Shown one piece after another: positions 61,495-64,000 of a stretch of DNA of 64,000 nt. The position numbers and the translations under genes were made by a program. Below the pieces are notes generated by a model. It did not search any database and had not been told where the DNA came from. It worked only from the letters and a program-made list of their open reading frames with translations. The stretch spans positions 61,495 through 125,494 of the forward strand of contig JAPPFB010000012.1 in assembly GCA_028875225.1 (NCBI GenBank). The letters are read 5' to 3'. Every line of letters starts with the position of its first letter. Within the stretch, counting starts at the first letter, position 1. This stretch comes from Chloroflexota bacterium (GTDB lineage: Bacteria; Chloroflexota; Dehalococcoidia; Bin125).

Positions 61495-61755
61495 CTAACC
61501 CTGCGTCAGCAGGATCGCCGTCACGATTCCGAGCGCAGTGAGTCCGATGCCGAGCACGCCGAGGATGAACCGCTGCAACCGCACCTCCATTTGCGCCAAT
61601 CGAGCTTCCATCTGCGCGCCGAGCAGGAGAATTGGCTCCTCGCCAGCCAATGGCGTCATTTCCTCTTGCAGAGCCTCCGCGAAGTCACGCGCCGGTCGAT
61701 CACCCAAACTTGGACTCAAAATGTCGACAAATCGGAGTCGGTTGATGATCGCCAC
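61495..61755 (-). CDS. Small coiled-coil protein with C-terminal membrane anchor (DUF1640-like), copy 2
   Basis: An 86-residue protein from GTG 61755. VAIINRLRFVDILSPSLGDRPARDFAEALQEEMTPLAGEE aligns with the copy at 40741-41022; then come LLLGAQMEARLAQMEVRLQRF (heptads) and one membrane helix (ILGVLGIGLTALGIVTAILL). The two copies share start, coiled coil and tail anchor. It is convergent with menA, 5 bases apart. Function unknown. Confidence 0.7.
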   Translation of the reverse strand: MAIINRLRFVDILSPSLGDRPARDFAEALQEEMTPLAGEEPILLLGAQMEARLAQMEVRLQRFILGVLGIGLTALGIVTAILLTQG

Positions 61756-61812
61756 TCTGCGCCCCAGTACCACCTCGACGTTGCAGTCCCATAGTACCAG
61801 TTGGAGCTCATC

Positions 61813-62316
61813 ATGCCAATCTACAAACTCACCGCTGCCCAGACACTCGCAACCGACCTCCAGTCGGCCTGGGAGTTCTTCTCCGACCCCAGAAACCTGG
61901 CAGTGATCACGCCCCCGGAGATGCGATTCCAGATCACCGGAGCCCTGCCTGCGGCGATCCACTCCGGCCTGATTGTCACCTATCGACTGACGCCGCTGCC
62001 GATTCTGCCCTTCCGCGTTTCCTGGGCCACCGAAATCACCCAGGTCAATCCTCCCCACTTCTTCTCCGATGTCCAGATCGCCGGTCCGTACGCGCTCTGG
62101 CATCACGAGCACCACTTCCAGGAACTCGAAGGGGGACTCCTCGCCACAGATCAGGTCCACTGGTCGCTGCCGCTGGACCCGATTTCGTCCCCGATCGCCA
62201 ATCTTGCAGTCATCCCCCAGCTCAGACACATCTTTCGCTATCGCGCCAACAAGATGAGAGAGATGTTCGGTACCGAAACAGGTACCTCGTCGACGCTCAA
62301 GATTGAGCCGCTGTGA
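61813..62316 (+). CDS. SRPBCC family protein (cyclase/START-like)
   Basis: A 167-residue protein from ATG 61813 after TTGGAG. TLATDLQSAWEFFSDPRNLAVITPPEMRFQITG is the typical start of polyketide-cyclase/START-like folds, with VNPPHFFSDVQIAGPYALWHHEHHFQELEGGLLATDQVHWSLPLD in the middle and a C-terminal helix (LRHIFRYRANKMREMFG). These bind hydrophobic ligands. It is a common companion of oxidoreductases; ligand unknown. Confidence 0.82.
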   Translation: MPIYKLTAAQTLATDLQSAWEFFSDPRNLAVITPPEMRFQITGALPAAIHSGLIVTYRLTPLPILPFRVSWATEITQVNPPHFFSDVQIAGPYALWHHEHHFQELEGGLLATDQVHWSLPLDPISSPIANLAVIPQLRHIFRYRANKMREMFGTETGTSSTLKIEPL

Positions 62317-62386
62317 CTTTGCTCGGCGTCGAGTTCGACCAGGACGTGCTGTAGGCGCACCTGATCTCCGAGTCGGTCTCGTCTTC

Positions 62387-62403
62387 GACGCCGTAACGGC
62401 GTC
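62387..62403. repeat. 17-base palindrome
   Basis: GACGCCGTAACGGCGTC is a perfect dyad around a single central A in the gap upstream of the last LLM gene. It could be a small hairpin or operator. Confidence 0.5.
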
Positions 62404-62420
62404 CGGCGCTCCCCTCTCGA

Positions 62421-62450
62421 TTGACACTGAGCCTCGTCCTTCAATACCTT
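62421..62450 (+). promoter_or_regulatory. Possible promoter of the LLM oxidoreductase gene
   Basis: TTGACA (62421-62426) and TACCTT (62445-62450) at 18-base spacing, about 60 bases before the GTG start. The -35 is perfect and the -10 is weak. Confidence 0.35.
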
Positions 62451-62511
62451 GCCCCAGAGACCGCCTGCCGGACGGGCGATGCTGTGACCGTGGAACCGAA
62501 CGGAGTGCACC

Positions 62512-63804
62512 GTGAAATTTGAGTTCTTCCATCTGATGCCGTATCGGGATCTGCCGCCCGACTTCGCCGAGACCAACAACTCGGTCTGGGTCGACGTTGA
62601 CTCCAGGCTCTTCGACCCGGCCAAGGCGCACGAGATGTACAACGACGGCCTGGACGAGCTCGAGGCCGCCGCCGCTGCCGGCTACGACGGCATCTGCATC
62701 AATGAGCACCACCAGAACGCCTACGGCCTGATGCCGTCGCCGAACCTGATGGCCGCCAACCTCTGCCGGCGGACCAAGGATGTCGCGATCGTCGTGCTCG
62801 GCAACTCGATCGCCCTCTACAATCCGCCCACTCGCGTGGCGGAAGAGTTCGCGATGCTCGACTGCATCTCCGGCGGTCGCCTCGTCGCCGGATTCCCCGT
62901 CGGCACGCCGATGGACGACTGCTTCTGCTACGGCGCCAACCCGTCGCACCTGCGCGACAAGTACTACGAGGCCGCCGATGTGATCACGCAGGCCTGGACG
63001 CGGCCCGAGGTCTTCTCCTACAACGGCCGTTACAACCAGCTGCGCTACATCAACATCTGGCCGCGTCCGATCCAGCAGCCGCATCCGCCCGTCTGGATTC
63101 CCGGCGGCGGCTCGGTCGAGACCTGGGAGTGGTGCGCCGACAACAACTACGTCTACTGCTACCTCTCCTACGGCGGCTACAAGGCCGGACAGAAGAACGT
63201 CGACGGATTCTGGCGCACCATGCAGCAGCGCGAGAAGCCGCTCAACCCGTACCACGCCGGATTCCTCCAGCTCGTCGCTGTTGGCGAGACCGAGCAGGAA
63301 GTGGCCGACAAGTTCGGGCCGCACGCGGAGTACTTCTACAACAAGATGCTCCACATCGACCCGCGCTACGCCGACCCGCCCGGTTACCGCACCGTCCGCA
63401 CCATCGAGCAGGGCTTCACTCGCAGCCAGGGCCTCAAGCCCGTCTTCGGCGACTCGAAGAAGTTCGAGGGCGAGAAAACCGCCGAGAAGATGGTCGAGTC
63501 CAAGGCCAACTCGGAGATCACCTGGGCCGACCTGATCCGCGAAGGCAACATCGTCGCCGGCACGCCGAGCCAGGTCACCGAGCAGCTCGAGGAAGTCATC
63601 CGCACGCTGCACGTCGGACACCTGATGATCCTCAACCAGTTTGGCTCGATTCCGAAGGAACTGGCCATCCCCAACATCGAAATGACGGCGCAGCAGGTGC
63701 TGCCCAACCTCAAGCACATCTGGGACGACGAAGGTTGGGAAGACCACTGGTGGCCCCAGGGCATGGAGACCGGCCAGGCCGACCCGGCCCCGCTCGCTTT
63801 CTAA
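62512..63804 (+). CDS. LLM-class flavin-dependent oxidoreductase
   Basis: A 430-residue luciferase-like monooxygenase. It opens with a strand and the DRLFDPAKAHEMYNDGLDELEAAAAAGYDGICINEHHQNAYG stretch carrying the active-site His residues. AIVVLGNSIALYNPPTRVAEEFAMLDCISGGRLVAGFPVGTP and VWIPGGGSVETWEWCADNNYVYC follow, and the LIREGNIVAGTPSQVTEQLEEVIRTLHVGHLMILNQFGSIP end is well matched. It likely uses reduced flavin to oxidise an organic substrate. It starts GTG (AACGGAG upstream). Substrate unknown. Confidence 0.88.
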   Translation: MKFEFFHLMPYRDLPPDFAETNNSVWVDVDSRLFDPAKAHEMYNDGLDELEAAAAAGYDGICINEHHQNAYGLMPSPNLMAANLCRRTKDVAIVVLGNSIALYNPPTRVAEEFAMLDCISGGRLVAGFPVGTPMDDCFCYGANPSHLRDKYYEAADVITQAWTRPEVFSYNGRYNQLRYINIWPRPIQQPHPPVWIPGGGSVETWEWCADNNYVYCYLSYGGYKAGQKNVDGFWRTMQQREKPLNPYHAGFLQLVAVGETEQEVADKFGPHAEYFYNKMLHIDPRYADPPGYRTVRTIEQGFTRSQGLKPVFGDSKKFEGEKTAEKMVESKANSEITWADLIREGNIVAGTPSQVTEQLEEVIRTLHVGHLMILNQFGSIPKELAIPNIEMTAQQVLPNLKHIWDDEGWEDHWWPQGMETGQADPAPLAF

Positions 63805-64000
63805 CCGCCGTTCCTCCCTCTCCCCCCGCTCTGCGGGGGAGATGCCGCAGGCAAGGGGGGGCACACCACCACCGAAGGGCGGCGCCGGGGCGCCCCCCCC
63901 GGGGGGTTTTTTTTTTTTTGGTGACCCCCGCAAAACAGATCACGTTGGTGGGCCAGGCAGCCCGGATTTCGCGGGCCATTGTTGGGCGTGTGACAACCGG
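63805..64000. other. Gene-free end of window with palindromic repeat and homopolymers
   Basis: A palindromic CCTCCCTCTCCCCCCGC...GCGGGGGAGATGCCGCAGGC element (63812-63860) is followed by GGCGCC-GG-GGCGCC, then C8, G6 and T13 (63893-63919). A terminator is possible, but the homopolymer chain could also be an assembly or sequencing artefact. No gene is supported. Confidence 0.45.

Noticed and set aside
62317..62511. A decayed gene in the gap before the last LLM gene
   Set aside because: Short piecewise frames exist on both strands, but none has a family match or a continuous frame; a promoter and a palindrome are a better explanation.
61495..63933. An 812-codon open frame on the minus strand
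   Set aside because: Apart from the last 86 codons, which are the small coiled-coil protein, it is antisense to the SRPBCC and LLM genes, has Arg/Val/Asp-rich low-information sequence and no family. High GC makes such frames common.
1..64000. tRNA genes or rRNA genes
   Set aside because: I scanned the gene-free stretches and saw no cloverleaf with a GTTCGA-type T-loop in a matching acceptor context; a covariance search would be decisive.

Overview
This is about 64 kb of high-GC bacterial chromosome, densely coding on both strands, with no rRNA, tRNA, integrase, transposase or CRISPR array that I can see. The gene set combines menaquinone synthesis (menG/menB/menA), the MEP pathway (ispG), an AmtB-GlnK pair, several CaiB/BaiF CoA-transferases, many SDRs, two luciferase-like (LLM) flavin monooxygenases, a fumarylacetoacetate-hydrolase-family protein and metal amidohydrolases. 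It resembles a free-living or host-associated Chloroflexota lineage (SAR202/Dehalococcoidia-like). This taxonomic reading is an inference from gene content, not from a marker phylogeny.

Layout. 0-2.3 kb: end of a CoA-transferase, then glnK and amtB. 2.4-7.7 kb: a fatty-acid synthesis cluster (fabG, fabD, two back-to-back KAS II genes, acpP, a small cupin-like protein). 7.7-14.6 kb, minus strand: the translation/transcription-factor operon proS-nusA-ylxR-infB-rbfA-truB, without rimP at its usual place. 15-21 kb: ispG, a BrnT/BrnA-like toxin-antitoxin pair, a secreted thioredoxin-like protein, a nitroreductase, uppP and an acyl-CoA carboxylase carboxyltransferase. 21.3-25.5 kb: a repeat-rich intergenic stretch, a tandem CoA-transferase fusion and an FAH-family enzyme. 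25.5-31.4 kb: a two-subunit ThDP decarboxylase, a TlpA-like protein, leucine dehydrogenase, an amidohydrolase, a DUF2442/DUF4160 pair and an SDR. 31.6-39.3 kb: a secreted repeat protein, an MFS transporter, two SDRs, a HAD hydrolase, an LLM oxidoreductase and a D-aminoacylase-like amidohydrolase. 39.3-43.5 kb: an accessory stretch of small genes (HicA-like pair, LSm-like protein, coiled-coil membrane protein, alcohol dehydrogenase, orphan CoA-transferase C-domain, Panacea-domain protein). 43.5-51.1 kb: branched-chain amino-acid genes (ilvC, ilvH, ilvB; ilvE further on) with a metallo-hydrolase, a thioesterase and an antitoxin/PIN pair. 51.1-57.6 kb: plsY, a geranylgeranyl-reductase-like flavoprotein, an NAD(P)H:acceptor reductase, an SDR, a phosphodiesterase and a zinc alcohol dehydrogenase. 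57.6-61.5 kb: an NpmA/KamB-like 16S rRNA methyltransferase, then menG, a TetR regulator, menB and menA. 61.5-64 kb: a small coiled-coil membrane protein, an SRPBCC protein and an LLM oxidoreductase.

The most interesting signals are: a secreted repeat module (ARR..DGR.EFG) shared by two unlinked genes; a probable A1408 16S rRNA methyltransferase that keeps both target-flipping tryptophans; a palindromic intergenic repeat sitting in frame as the linker of a tandem CoA-transferase; nested and mobile-looking palindromic elements, one overlapping a stop codon; five toxin-antitoxin-like loci, including one partner whose usual C-terminal DNA-binding part looks replaced; two decameric tandem arrays; and a structured ilvB leader with a Val/Leu-rich leader ORF. 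All functional calls come from reading sequence and motifs by eye, without database searches.
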